Positions 22,999 through 36,800 of a DNA stretch of 64,000 nucleotides are shown here, piece after piece. The notes under the pieces were generated by a model. It was not told the DNA's origin. It searched no databases and worked only from the letters and a program-made list of their open reading frames with translations. This stretch comes from Paragorgia papillata (taxonomy: Eukaryota > Cnidaria > Anthozoa > Scleralcyonacea > Coralliidae), in the NCBI GenBank assembly GCA_035771165.1, contig JAWNZC010000238.1:2159001-2223000 (forward strand). The letters are read 5' to 3'. A program made the translations under genes and the position numbers. How positions within the stretch are numbered: the stretch's first letter is position 1; each line of letters begins with the position of its first letter.

Positions 22999-24765
22999 TG
23001 CTAAGAGGACTAGCTATTAAAAGAGGGTGTAACTTATATGGAGGTGATCCAGCCCTAAAGTGAGTGATCCTGGTTGATGATGGTGGATAATCTGTTTCGT
23101 CGGCTACCTATATAGGCTGGCGCTATAATAAAAGTCCCGTACACGCGATAAAATTTGTTTTGATCAACTTTAACGGTTTTCGACACATTTTCAATTCACC
23201 GGTTCTGCTTTGTTCATGTATAGTTCGTATTTAAACAATGAGATTTCGTGTCTTGTCAGAACTGATAAATTACAAAGTTAGCACATAATAAGCAAGCCAG
23301 CCCGACTATAGCCAGACGAAATAGATTTAACCCTATTTTCCAGCGGCTGGCAAAATTTTAGAGCCAAATTTATGCAAAAAATTTATGGTTTGTATAAACG
23401 AACCCCCATTGTAACCAAATTATTCTCCTAGCTCCTTGGTCTTCGTAATAATCGATGTTTCACTGTAAAAGCTAATTTCCACTTTCATGCAGTACAAAAT
23501 TCAAGAACGTATTTATTAATGTGTACATACAAGTGTACTTAAAATTAATCAGGTTTCAACTTTTTCGCACGTACAAGAAAAACACGGCTGTGAAAATTAG
23601 CCCTGACCTCGCAGTAAATCCGCGCAAAGTATTATTATAAAATTCGAAATAATACACTGGTCTTTTGAAGTTTGAAAGCTTGCAATTTATTGAAAAATGT
23701 GTCACATATTAAATCTGTGCACGTGTAGCATCCTACGCGAGTATTAATTTCCTAAGTTTTTGACGTATCCTGACAGTCCTAAACAGTTTAGAATGCGTAA
23801 TGATCAAATTATATAAATGAAAAACATCCCCAGAATTATTGATATTAAGGAAATGCAAGCTATAAAGGTCACCTCTGCATGCAATCTGGTAATTAACAGT
23901 CTCGACAGGCAAAGAAGAATTTGAGGCGACTTCTACTGCCTGAGTCTTCGCAATCTGAAAGTATATTCAATTTGAAAGCCGCTGTGTTTGGGTTAAAAAC
24001 ATTTTCTAGTGTATTGTTTTCAAATTATATCATAGATGTCGATTTGTGTTCAAAATGCGAAAAACAAATATTGCACTTATATTAAATTGGCGCTGTAGCT
24101 GACAGGGACATGACGTCAAAGCAATAGGACACTTTGTCAGCTAACCTTGGGAGAAAGAATTTCTAGGCATAGAGATCGCCATTTTTTATGTCTTTTATGA
24201 AACGCTTGAGCAGACAGGCAAAATGCTAATGATATAGAAAAGTGATGAGTTGCCTTTTCTATTTTCATGGCATGTTCGATCTCGTTTGTTCAAAAAGTTG
24301 CAAGATATCAGCGTGGACCAATGAAAAAAGCCCTAGCCGCGAGCCGCCCGTCTGATTAATTTACAGGTAAATAGAATTTTACGGGCTTCATTGGTTTTCC
24401 TCTAAGGAGAACTTGACATTCAATCAGCCCACAAACCAACGCAAATTTCACGACTGGAACATATTTAAGAACTAAAATACACTAGAAAGCAGTGACTCTT
24501 GAAAGTACTGCAATTAAATGCGAAATATGTTGGACAAAACAGGATGGTTACAGATGCTAACGTCATCGCTGTAATCAAACGCCGTCGAAGTTGATCGATT
24601 TCATGTCTGCAAGTCCCCTGGGGGTCTCAGGAAATCGACCAATGAAGGGCGATTCCCTGTTTGATCAAGGAATATTTTTTCCCCATATAGCAGCTATGCT
24701 CTGTTTCTCAAGGGATTTTCCCACTGTATGGCTATTTTTCATCATCTCCGAACGGTCGTATTAGG

Positions 24766-24867
24766 ATGTTAACGTTACTCCAATTCTGCTTGCTTCTTGC
24801 CAGTTTCGCGATCTCCAATGGATCGATTATTTACAGGGCACAATGCCGTTCGCGGTGTCGAACTGTG
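24766..24867 (+). CDS. KAL1-like: anosmin-like exon 1: signal peptide and first C-x3-C pair
   Basis: The ATG opens a 34-codon exon with a hydrophobic leader (about residues 3-16) followed by Cys27 and Cys31. It ends in phase 0 at the strong donor GTAAGT at 24868. This ATG is chosen because it gives a typical secretory leader directly before the first family Cys pair. No clear TATA box was seen upstream, and a 5' UTR exon further upstream cannot be excluded. Confidence 0.8.
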
Positions 24868-27800
24868 GTAAGTGATGTTCTGAAAGGAAATCTAACTTGT
24901 CGATTTCAGCTGCTTTCAATTGCACGGCAAAAGGATTGCAACGTTTGCATTTTGGTCATTTTGTGAATATGAAGTTATTTCGTGGCTTGAGTGGTTTTAT
25001 GTATTTTTTCTTTACAGTACAAGGGAGATCAGTCGCCTCTACCACAGGTTGGTAACCGAGTTATTTAACCTGCTCACAATAGTCAAATATGCATAATGTT
25101 TGGTGTCCCTCGTTTTTATATATTAAACCGAAGATCATTGATCAGGTCCTAGCGACACAGGAATCGTCTCGATCATTCACACACGTACATTGATACTCAG
25201 CTCTGTCAATATTTTATCCCGTGATAAACTCGGAAAGGACATTGAAGGTTATAACACAAAGCACTGATGGACGTTTTAGCCTTAGGACGTTCACTCAATT
25301 CATGTCTTGTCTATCTCTCTCTTTATTCAGTTTTCTACTCGGATTTAACTCTAGGCTAACCGTCTTTGTCTATGTTCTGACCAACGGTAAAGCAAAGAGA
25401 TTAAGCAAGATTCTAATGTGATTCAAAATTCAAAGTGGCCACAGAAATATTTTGAAACATTTCGCCAATCGGCTATCTTCAACTGATTCGGTTCTCGATT
25501 TCGCCTTACGCAAACAGACTGCACGCTTTAAATAACTCGTCAGCCAAACTGTACACCAGTGCTGGGCATTACTAGCGGATTTGTACAAAATTTGGCGGCG
25601 AAAGAACATGAAAAGCTCCGAGCTCCATGCTAACCATGTTCCCCTTGACTGCGTCATGCTCGCGTGTGGGTTCCAAATTTTCTAATTTTAACTACATTGT
25701 TCTTGTCTGATCATTGTAACTGTCGTTTAATCGCTTAGACAGGGGATGGCTAACGTCAAAAGGTCTGCATTCTTCGAGCAGATACATACTTTCTTTAAAT
25801 AATTTTTTTTGAGTACTAAAACGTTGAAGCGTGAGCTATTGTTTGGCATTTCCTGTGGTGTCTCAGATCTGATGCTTACAGTCTGAGCGGCATGTCTTCC
25901 GGAATTCTTGTATAAGATTATTGACAAAAGATACTACCCGTTGTTTGCCTTAAATTTGCTGGAATTGTAGCTTACCCATATTTTAAATGTCGTTCTTGAA
26001 GCGTTTTGTCTAACCCTAAACAACGGTCAGTAAGTCAACACACCGTGGAGCCAGTGGTGGACGAACCACTTGGAAAATCAGGTGATTTTTGCACGGTAGG
26101 GTAATTTCTGCTAAAAAAAAAAGTAAATTAAATATTTCGATGGGGCCCAAACTGATCATTCTATAGCTTTTGAACTTAATAAGACACGTTGCAATCTGAA
26201 ATTTTCTAGGAGACCCGAGACGAACAGATTATCCCATTTGAACACCAAATTCAAATTAGGCAAAGCACTTTCCTCTATTTCACAACGGCGGAATTGCCTT
26301 TGAAGATTATTGAGTCATGAACTGTATGTACTTATCTTTCAGTGTTTGGCACCTTGCTTAGAAAACCTGGCCAAGTTAGCAAGTTGTAGTAATTATTGTG
26401 TAAGTACAATTGTAGTAACAATATACAGTCATTGTGTTAAATTATGTTTTATGCATATGGGCCCAAGTTTGTGATCACTTTTTAACCTTATTTTGAGCCT
26501 GTTGCTCTCTGACATGTTGGATATTGGCAAATGAGACAAAAGCCTTCCACTTAAATTTATGACATCAAAATTCCAATGCTTCAGAAACAGTACAAAGAAG
26601 CTTGACATTTATTGAAAGTAAAAATAACATTTTTTTTACTAAGGGGCTGTTCACAGCGAGCTAGCCCAGTTACTGGGCTGATTTTATGTCACAAAAAAAC
26701 TTACAGAAAATTATGAAGGGTATTTTGCTTTGTTTATATGTCATTCTGCATTTCTCAAATAGTCATAAAAAGATTTTCGTGACATAAAATTAGCCTATGA
26801 ATGGGCGCTGTTCACATGAGGCGAGTTATCTCGGGGGGTAGGGTTATCCCTATCCCCCGAGATAACTCAGTGTTAGTTTATTTCCATGTTAAAAAAGTAA
26901 ACTGTTCACATGAGACCGAGATAACTCGGGGGGATAGGGATAACTCGGTCGGAGCGATAGGGTAACCCTAGCCCGAGTTATCCCTACCTCCATGTGAACA
27001 CTTTCACCCAAGTTATCTCGGGGGGTAGGGTCAACTTAGGCATGCGTATGTATGCTGTTGCTTGTGAAGCGTTCACATGAAGCTAGGGTTATCTCGGGGG
27101 CCAGGGACAACTCGGTAGTTGCGTTTTATCATGTGAAATAGGGTCAACTTTGACCCTAGCCCCAAGTTATCCCTACCCCCCCCCCCCCGAGATAACCCGG
27201 TCTCGTGTAAACAGCCCCTAAGAGCCTAAGAGTATAAAAAAGTAGAGCTGAAAGGGGGGGAGCCAAAATCAAAATAAATTTTTAGGGGGGTCCAGGGGCA
27301 TGCTCCCCAGGAAATTTTGAAATTGAGAGCCACTGAAATGCCATTTCCTGGCTTTTGGAGGAAGATTTTACAGACTCTAAAGGTTAAAAAACATCATATA
27401 AAATACTCAAAACACGCAAACGTCACATAGATACTCAAAATGCATACACTCAGTATAGATTGAATACACTGTTTACAGTTTATTTCCTGACATCGTTCAC
27501 ATTGCATCAGTTTTGTAGTTACATGTCTGTTCTTTTATATCTGAAGGGGGGGAGCCGTGGCTCCCCTAGCTACGTCCCTGGTTTAGGGTAGATCAAAGTG
27601 AATTGTGGTAAAAAAAATTTACTAATAATTTGGGTTCTTTCAGAAATCACATCAAAATGCTGGATCTGCTGCACCATGTCATTATTCTTGCAAATATATA
27701 AAGAAACTATTTTCCAGAGGTAAGGTTCCATTTTGGTTATCTGCTGGAAGAAATGAAAAATTTCTGACGTTCTTGATCATAAATTGTATTTTTATTTTTT

Positions 27801-30800
27801 CAGGGTTTCTGCCTGGCACATGTTCAATAGAGAAAGATGATAAGTATTGTACTAGGAATAATGAGTGTCGTCAACTTACCAAGTGTTGCTACAACTATTG
27901 TCAAGAAATATCAGTTAAAGGAGAAGGTAATTGAATTTGGATATAATATTGTATGTTTTGTTAGAAATCAGACTTCAGATGATGATCAGTGAAATAAATT
28001 ATTATATTAGGTAGTAGTGTACTAGTGTTCAATAAAGAGCTGAGAGCTTGTATGGGACTGGTTAACATCAGGGATGTTATCTATAAAGAGAGTCGGGGTT
28101 AGCGTGGCCTAGTGGACGTCATAGCCCAAGTAGACCCTGGGAGATTTTCAGTGGGTCATGAGGATTCATGGCTTGGAATAATTATTGTGGGAAAGTGAGC
28201 ACAGGTGGAGAATAATACACAGGCCTGCAGTAATTGGTGTACAGTGGAGCCTCGCTATAGCGCGCATCATAACGCGCAACTCGGTATAACATGGTTGATC
28301 TTTGGACCCCAAAATTGTACTTTTCCTTGTTTGTCATTATTTTGATGACTTATACAGATGTTTACCTACAACACTAAAGTTCACCACAAACTGCTAATTT
28401 CTGCAAAATAGCAATAGAATTGATGTGTATATGACGCTGAAACTGAAGTTTCTATTTTGTTCACTGGAGACAATTCAATCTTGTTGGGGAGACAATTCGA
28501 TCTTGACGGCTGACAATTGACATAATGATGACTATTGCATAAGATTATTATTGTATAGTAGTTTTCTTAAATTTATTTGTTCATTGGTTTTCTTTTCGGA
28601 AAGTTTGCACAACTATTGCAACATATATCCGGTGTTTTAATTTTTTCGGATCAGATTTGAGCAGCTGTTTTTGGATCGGACTACGATTTTTTGGATCGGA
28701 TTGGATTCGGATTGATGGTTTTGGCAAACCCTCGGATTATAAGGTGTCAATCCGATCTGACGCACACCACTTGTAGTAGGGCACACGACTAGAACGGTCA
28801 GGAAACCTGAAACCCAGATATTCTTTTTTTTTTGGCCATAATTATTGAAAATTTTAATTATACTGAAGACTGCATGCAACTACTGTACACATTCTCATTG
28901 ACCATCTTTAATGGATTGTCAGTAACTAATAAGATAGACACTAAGCAGTTAGGCTTGCGTGCATTGTTATCTCAGGGGATATTTCCCTTAATTTGACAAG
29001 TAAAATCATCTGGCATTGGACGTACAGAGTAAAAATAATAAATTAAAGGGTTATTTTAGGCCATCTCGTCATTGATGGGTTACCGTACTGGTGAGAAAAG
29101 AGATGCTATACAGATACAGTACTAGATAGGCTTGTTTACCTATTGTCATCTCCCTTTGGCAAGTAAATTATCTGACATTGTGGGTGGAGTAAAATAGTAC
29201 AGCCTGGGTTATTCTTGGCCATCTCAGTCATTAATGGGTTACTGGTGAGAATAGAGGCATGCAGATAGGCATGTTTACCAATTGTCATCTCAGGGGTCTC
29301 TCTTTGACAAGTACTTGTAAAATCATCTGGCAATTGACAAAGCAAAAATATACTGAAATTGCCATCTCATGGTCATCTTGAGAGTTGAGAATAACAAGCT
29401 CACTGCTCACAATAAAGTTAGTAGCCCAAAATATGTAGTGGGTTATTCTAGCTAGGGGTCTGCAGTCTACACATGGGCTACTGTAAGTACAGGGGTATAC
29501 TGTAATGTCATCACTCATGAATTATATTTTAAAATAGCACCCTATACAGAAACTGTGTATTATCACAGATATTACACTCCTTCAGGACTTGTCTGATGCA
29601 TCTTCTGTTATGAAGGATCATCCACATTTGAAGGCACACATTTTTGCAGGATATGCACTGCATCTCTAAGGCCAATAGGCACTATAGTGCTGGCAGCAAA
29701 AAATGCATGCAAGCACTGCTGAACCTACTTTTGTATTTCAGCTAACTATGAGCCATGATTTGTTTGTGTCAGTAATTGAGTATAAGTAATAATTATTTCA
29801 TGGCATTTTAGTTGTTTAACCCTTTAACTCCCACCATGTCAGGAGGTCTTCCCTTTGACGAGTAAAATCATCTGGTGTTAGAGTGAAAAATCAAAGTGCC
29901 AAATGGAAATGAAAAGCTTAAACTACCATGCAGTGATACTAGTATATTAAACACTTGTCAGCCTTGGGACTGGAATTAAAATTATTGCATTCAAATATTC
30001 CTTAGATATGACGTTGAGTTGATGATGTGTAATGTTCTACAGATTTCTAAGTACTGGTAGTGAAGGAAAATTTCAAGTGTTTCAGTTATTTAACTCATTC
30101 CTGCCTGAGCTGGCCAAAAACCACCTCTTTCTACTTTAATTTTACTCTAACACCAGATGATTTTACTTGTCAAAGGGAGAACTCTCAGACATCCTACTAC
30201 TGGGCAGCAATGGGTTATTAAGAACTAGTACAACTTGGCATGTATAAATTGTATTATGTTCTACACATTTCTAGTGAAGGAAAAAATAATATTCTATGTG
30301 TTTCAGTTATTTAATTAAATATTATATGATTGTGTACGTACAGTATATTATATACTTTATAATTATTATATATTTTGTTCAGTCTAATCTATCCAACTGC
30401 TTGTTCAAATTACACTGCATGCTATTAGACATACATTACTGTACTAAATTTTGTTACCAGACCTTGCACTTAATCAAGAATCATTTATTATCTTTCTTCA
30501 CTAGAGGTAACAGTGACTGTGATTAATGTCACCAGCTCTAGTCTCTTAGCCTATTGGCAACCGAGCAATATACCTGGTGCTGTTTATATTATTCAACAAA
30601 GGGCATTGGACTCCACAACCATTCATTACACTGATTATGACTGGGAGAAATGGAAGCAAATGAAACAGGTAAATTGACACTAAAGTGAAGGTATTAATAG
30701 CATTGACTACACAGCCAGAAATCTTGCAGGCTTGTTACAACTTGTAGAATTTGCTTGCAGGTTTGCTGCAAATTGTTATAACAAGTTGTGCAACAAGCCT

Positions 30801-33800
30801 GTTGATTTCATCAGGCCATAACAGACTTGTAGCAAAAGATCGACAGTGTTGCAACTTGTTGCATGCCAAGCTGTAGAAAGGTGTTGAAACAACATGTAAC
30901 AAGCCTGTTGATAACAAGAAAATAATAACACTAAGGTTTGATAAAACAAATTGCAGCAAGTCTGATGTAATCAACAATGCTGCAGTTACAACTTATTCCA
31001 ACAGACTTGTTGCCAGTTGTAATTTCCCCAGAGCCATAGCAAGCTGAGCAAATGTACCTGGGTTCAGGCTAATTGTTGACAACAAGTTGTAACAAGGCCA
31101 GCTGCAGAGTGTGGACCTGTTAACAACTTGTGCCTTTTGGCCATGTAGTAGAGGATCCCAGGTGATGAGTAAAATCATCTGGTGTTAGACAGAGTAAAAT
31201 AACAAAGAGGCTGGTTTTGGGTGCTGGTGGTCTTGGGACCGTCAAAGAACGAACAGTGCTGTAGCCAGGGTCTTGAGTTTGGGGGGGGGGGGGGGGGGCA
31301 AGAACCTCGATCTCCTAGGGGAAATTTTGGATTTCTAGGGTCTCTGAAACACTGTTTCCTGCATTTTGAGGCAGTATTTAAGAGTAATCTGAAAGCCATA
31401 AATTACATAATTTTGTTGAAATCAAACCAGAACATAGAATACGACGTCAGAATATCTTTAGATTTATTTATAAACAAGTTGTATACTATTGTAATTTAAG
31501 TATAGCATATGCATGCCTGCAATAATATAATTATAACACATTACTAGTCTACTCACTCACCCCCTACAAGTTTCTTAACGGATTTAAACTTTCATGAGAA
31601 CGGTCTTGGAGACCATTGGGGGGGGGGGGGGGGGTGACCACCCCCCCTTGGCTACGCCACTGTTAAGGAAGAGAGATGGGCAGATCCAATCTGGGAGTCA
31701 AAAAGTTAAAGACTTAACAATTCACCTAAAAGAAATTTAAGTGCAGTTAGTACTTCTAAATCTATGTTTTGTTCTAAAATATTTGGTACAATGTTCACTA
31801 TTATGTATCTCTCTTTGATGAGTACATCATCTGGCATAATGGTTAATTACTGGCTAACCCACTGCTGCCTATAAACTGGATGAGGGTTCTGGTGTTAGAC
31901 AGAGTAATTATTTACAACGAGGGCATGAGGCCATTTTTGGCCAGCTCAGGCAGGAATGGGTCACTACATGTATAAGATTATACTCTAGAAAGCAGCAGAA
32001 TACTGGCATAATTTATTACTGATCATCAAGGGAAGCTTTTTAGGTTGGATTTTGGTTATAATCTAAAACATGAGAAGCAATCGAGTACTGGTAGACCATT
32101 ATTGTATTGTTGTGTTAGTATTCAATGTTGACTTTAGTAAAGAGTGCCAAACTCACACAGACAATGGTCAAGGTCAAGTGTGCAATATTTGTCTGGGAAA
32201 TAGCTCAGACTGGTCTTTGGGTAAACAACTGAAGAGGCTGTGATATGTTTGCAGAGCAATCTTTGGGACCTTGTCATCTGTTGAATTTCACTTTGCTTTA
32301 ATGTGTTATTCACGTCAAGGTCAAATTAAATGTAACCTGAGACTGAGACACTGTATTATTACATCAGTAGATTATATAAATTAATATTATTAAGTTAAAA
32401 ACTCATTAACCTTTTTTCCAAGTGTGGTGGCCTTTTAGTATTTTACTCTGGCTAATGCCAGATGATTTTTACTCGTCAGTGGAAAAACGCAAGTAGGGTT
32501 AAGTAAGGGAGGCATGGGTGACACAAGCTGTTAGTGCACTGCCTCTCACCACTGAAGTTAAGCTCGGTCAAAAATGAGGTTAGTACTCAGATTGGTGACC
32601 AACTTAGCTTCATGTGAGTGGAGTTGTTGTTTTTCATCGGATTTGATCTCTGGTTTTCCTCCCTCTGCAAAATCAACACCATGCATAATCAGTGTCCCTA
32701 TGTTAATTCTACTATAAACTATAGTTCCATTGAGGGATGAGAGGGACATTGACTTGTTTAATTATCAGTATCTAAAAAGCTAAAATACTGTTGTATGTTA
32801 CCCTCAATAAATAGACTCGCTTTACTTTGGATTACAGTATAATTATTTAGATAAATTTATTAGTGATATCAAGTTCACTAACCCATTCCTATTTAGACTT
32901 TCATGTACTTCCTTTTGATAATTATTGACATTGCCTGATGCACTGATACATCAGATATTGATTTTAGTGGTGTACTACATGTACAGTATTGTATTCATGA
33001 GTGCCAAAAATATTTGTACATGCGCATGTATATACAATATTACTATTGACATCTTTCCAACCAATATTATATTTGCATGTGTTATTAACCCAAGCCAAAC
33101 AAGGCAGTTTATTTGTAAAAGCTAAATTAAAAGAAATATCAACCAGTAACATAAAAATATAAATTAAATCATGCAGTTTGAACATTATATTGTAATACAT
33201 GTATATAGATGTGTGGTTTACTGTCAGAAACTAATTGGAATAATGACCTTTGAAGCCATCTGCCTTTTATCAATTGAAGTGACAGTACAGTATGAGCAAA
33301 AACAGGGTAGTCATGTATTTGAAATAGAAAGTGACCAATCAGATAAAAAGAAATTACCCTAATAGATATTCCAAATATAATGAGTCATTTGCTATTTTTA
33401 CTCTCAGTTGATAAACAAACAGAAAAGAGAGAAACCCTATCAATCAAGTATATTATTATAAGTAATGGCATATAACATATAGGTTGATTAGTGATTAAAT
33501 GTACCCGAAAGCTGAGGGAGGTCTAGTAGGGGAGGTTTTTACTAAACCTCCAGAGGCTCGAGGGACATTTAATCACTAATCAACCAATATGTTATGCTAT
33601 CACTTTGTAATATTACGGTTACCAAGGAAAAAGGAGAGTAAAATGTATCTGGCATAAAACTGACATCCAAACATGGCTATCTATCGTGTGTGTAAAGGCT
33701 GACAATTTTTTACGGTAACTATCTTTATTTGAAATGAATTATTTGAATATATATATATCTTTTAAATAACAATACATGTATAATGATCCGATCGGTTCAA

Positions 33801-36800
33801 TGGTTACCATTGACCTAATGCAAATTCACACACATAAACTAATATTAGATAGTTGTCTATAAAAACAACAACAGTGTAAAGACTGTTGATTTAGTATTAG
33901 TCCCACATTTTATGTTCTAGGCAAACTGTAATAAATTCTTGAGATAACAAACCAGTAATACAATGAAAGTTTGCCTTTCGTTTAGGGCACTGCCGCTACA
34001 AGCGGGTTCAGCGAACCTACTTCGAGATAGGCAAACACTTGTCTCTACTTCTCGATTGGGGGCGCTACCAGTGTACTCTACTCGAAATGTTTTAGGCAAT
34101 GATATTGCCTGTGCAATGATATTGCCTGTTGCAAATTCACGGGAATCGTACCTTGTGCATAAACATTAGGTATGATTACTTACTAAGCGTACCTGATGCA
34201 TAAAGATTACGGTAGGTATGATTAGTTACTAATCGTACCTCATCTTTATGCATCGGGTTATTTCGATATTAAATGTGCGTGTGGAAACAATGAAAACTGA
34301 GGTGGCCGTGATATTACTGTAGGTATTATATGTAATGTGAGAACATCAGTACGGAATAGTGTACCAAACTTTCATGCTTGGGATCACAGTAGTCAATTTG
34401 CAGTATATTTTGCTTAATTTGATTTTTAATAGTTACCAGTAGTTCAAGACTCAAAATTATACATGTAACATTCAGATATTTAACTCTGATAAAGGGCTTC
34501 GCTCGAAACGTCAGTATTGACACTGTATTTCGTTATCAAAACTATTATTGGCAGATTATCACCTTTTCACTTAATTTGCTTTATCTAAAATACTGTAGGC
34601 TAGACAGCACTCTACTTTTTTTACATTCAGAAATACAGTACAGCAGGACTCGCAAAATTCTGAAAAAAGTGGTTGCCCTTGGGGCAGGCAACACTAAAAT
34701 TTTGGTTGCCCGAGGCCATCTCTTACTTGCCCATCCTAAATTAGATGAAAAATGAACTTATGAACCACAACAAAAACTCATGATAATTTACATCTCTGAA
34801 GTGATATGGGCCGGCGTGGCGCTTTTTTACCCCTTGCGAAAAACTCGCAATCAAGTAAATAAACTGGACAATTTTAGCGAAATGTTCTGAAATAGTACAA
34901 AAAGGTATCCGATCGCTATCTTCGCTGAGTTACTGTAAATATTTTATTATTATTATCATCAATATTTCGTTCACTTTCAATACATTTTGACAAATCATGT
35001 TTTCACACAGCTTTATTAACACCCAATGACGAAACAACAAGAGATTACAAGAACTTTAAAAGTGATCAAAACTCAAAAGTGTGGTTGCCCGTCGGGACAT
35101 TTTAATAGTCAAGCGATTTTAGTTGCCCAACACAAATGTTTGGTTGCCCCGGGACGTCGGGCAGGCGATTTTGCGGGCAGGCGATTTTGCGAGCCCTGCA
35201 GTACAGTACAGTACCAGTGAACTCGATGTAAGTTAAAATCTGATACCTGGAACGCTAACGAAGGACCAAAAAGTGAGGCAAAAAGTTCCAGGCCCCTGCG
35301 CGGTTTGCAGGTACGATTCAGTCCCCCACAAAATGTTTTTTACACGGCCGCCCATCTTGAGCGAACTGCGAAGGCTCGAAAAAAGGTTTGAAAAAATTAT
35401 TTATCAGACTAAACGTGCATTTAATGGTTTCCCATTGTTGTGCAGCGCTGTTGTTGTTTTATTTACTGTATAGCAGTCCAAAACTATATAGTAAATTAAG
35501 CTAGGGATGAAAATAGGCTGAGAAAACAGATGTCCTTTTGCTGGCTAGGATGAAAACAGCCAGCCGAAAAGGTGAGAACAAGAGTGAGAAAGCTATTCTT
35601 GTACGAGTTTGAAGGCGTATTGATACTTGATATTTCATAATATACATCTAATGTCATTTTCTTATTTCTGCTCCTTTAATTTCTTGTTCAGTTTTGTTAA
35701 ACGGCCTTTTGTAACTAATGATATTTTAAGAAATATAAACTGACAACTTGATTGTTTATTTTTCACGTTTACTCATGGCTAGTTGTTGCATAGGTAGCCC
35801 AAGCACTATCACGTACTGTCTACGTCGTATTATATTTCATATATTTCGTATTATATATTTTAAATAGAATACGTCGTATTATAGTGCTTGGGCTACCTAT
35901 GGTTGTTGTTTTCGGTACGAATGCGGAATGCTTTTTAAACAAAACGAACTGATGAAACTGGTACTAACCTAAACGGCATATTCTATACTAAGTTTGTTTT
36001 GATTTTTTGTATCCTCTTCGGAGTGACGAAACTCTAATATATATGGTTTATAATATAACGAAAATTTGACTTAATTTCTTCAATGACAAACTTCGTGCAC
36101 GTTTTGTAAAGACAATGACTTTTCCTATAGCAACAAATAGACAATCACTGCATAATTAGTTCGGCAGCATAGCACAACCAATCAAAATTTAAAATGCACG
36201 TTTAGCAAAGCGTGATAAAATGATTCAATAAATAATTTTTCAAACCTTTTCGAGTCTTCGCAGTTGCTCAAGACCAGTGAACTCGATGTAAGTTAAAATC
36301 TGATACCTGGAACGCTAACGTCCAGTCATTCGGGGGGCAAAAAGTGAGGCAAAAAGTTCCAGGCCCTTGCGCGGTTTGCAGGTACGATTCAGTCTCCCAC
36401 AAAATGTTTTTTACACGGTCACTGGTCTTGAGCGAACTGCGAAGACTCGAAAAGGTTTGAAAAATTATTTATTGAATCATTTTATCACGCTTTGCTAAAC
36501 GTGCATTTTAAATTTTGATTGGTTGTGCTATGCTGCCGAACTAATTATGCAGTGATTGTCTATTTGTTGCTATAGGAAAAGTCATTGTCTTTACAAAACG
36601 TGCACGAAGTTTGTCAGTGAAGAAATTAAATCAAATTTTCGTTATTTTATAAACCATATATATTAGAGTTTCGTCACTCCGAAGAGGATACAAAAAATCA
36701 ACACAAACTTAGTATAGAATATGCCGTTTAGGTTAGTACCAGTTTCATCAGTTCGTTTTGTTTAAAAAGCATTCCGCATTCGTACCGAAAACAACAACTA

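Larger units (their letters stand above)
28975..32505. repeat. cluster of family C MITEs in anosmin-like introns 5 and 6
   Basis: At least seven fragments (28975-29095, 29140-29235, 29240-29350, 29818-29890, 30092-30218, 31803-31965, 32403-32505) share ATTACTGCCTGAGCTGGCC-type ends and the core CACCAGATGATTTTACT. Exon 6 (30505-30668) lies inside the cluster. Confidence 0.55.

Noticed and set aside
28095..28125. tRNA-type A-box GTGGCCTAGTGG
   Set aside because: No B-box or cloverleaf could be found downstream, so chance is as likely.
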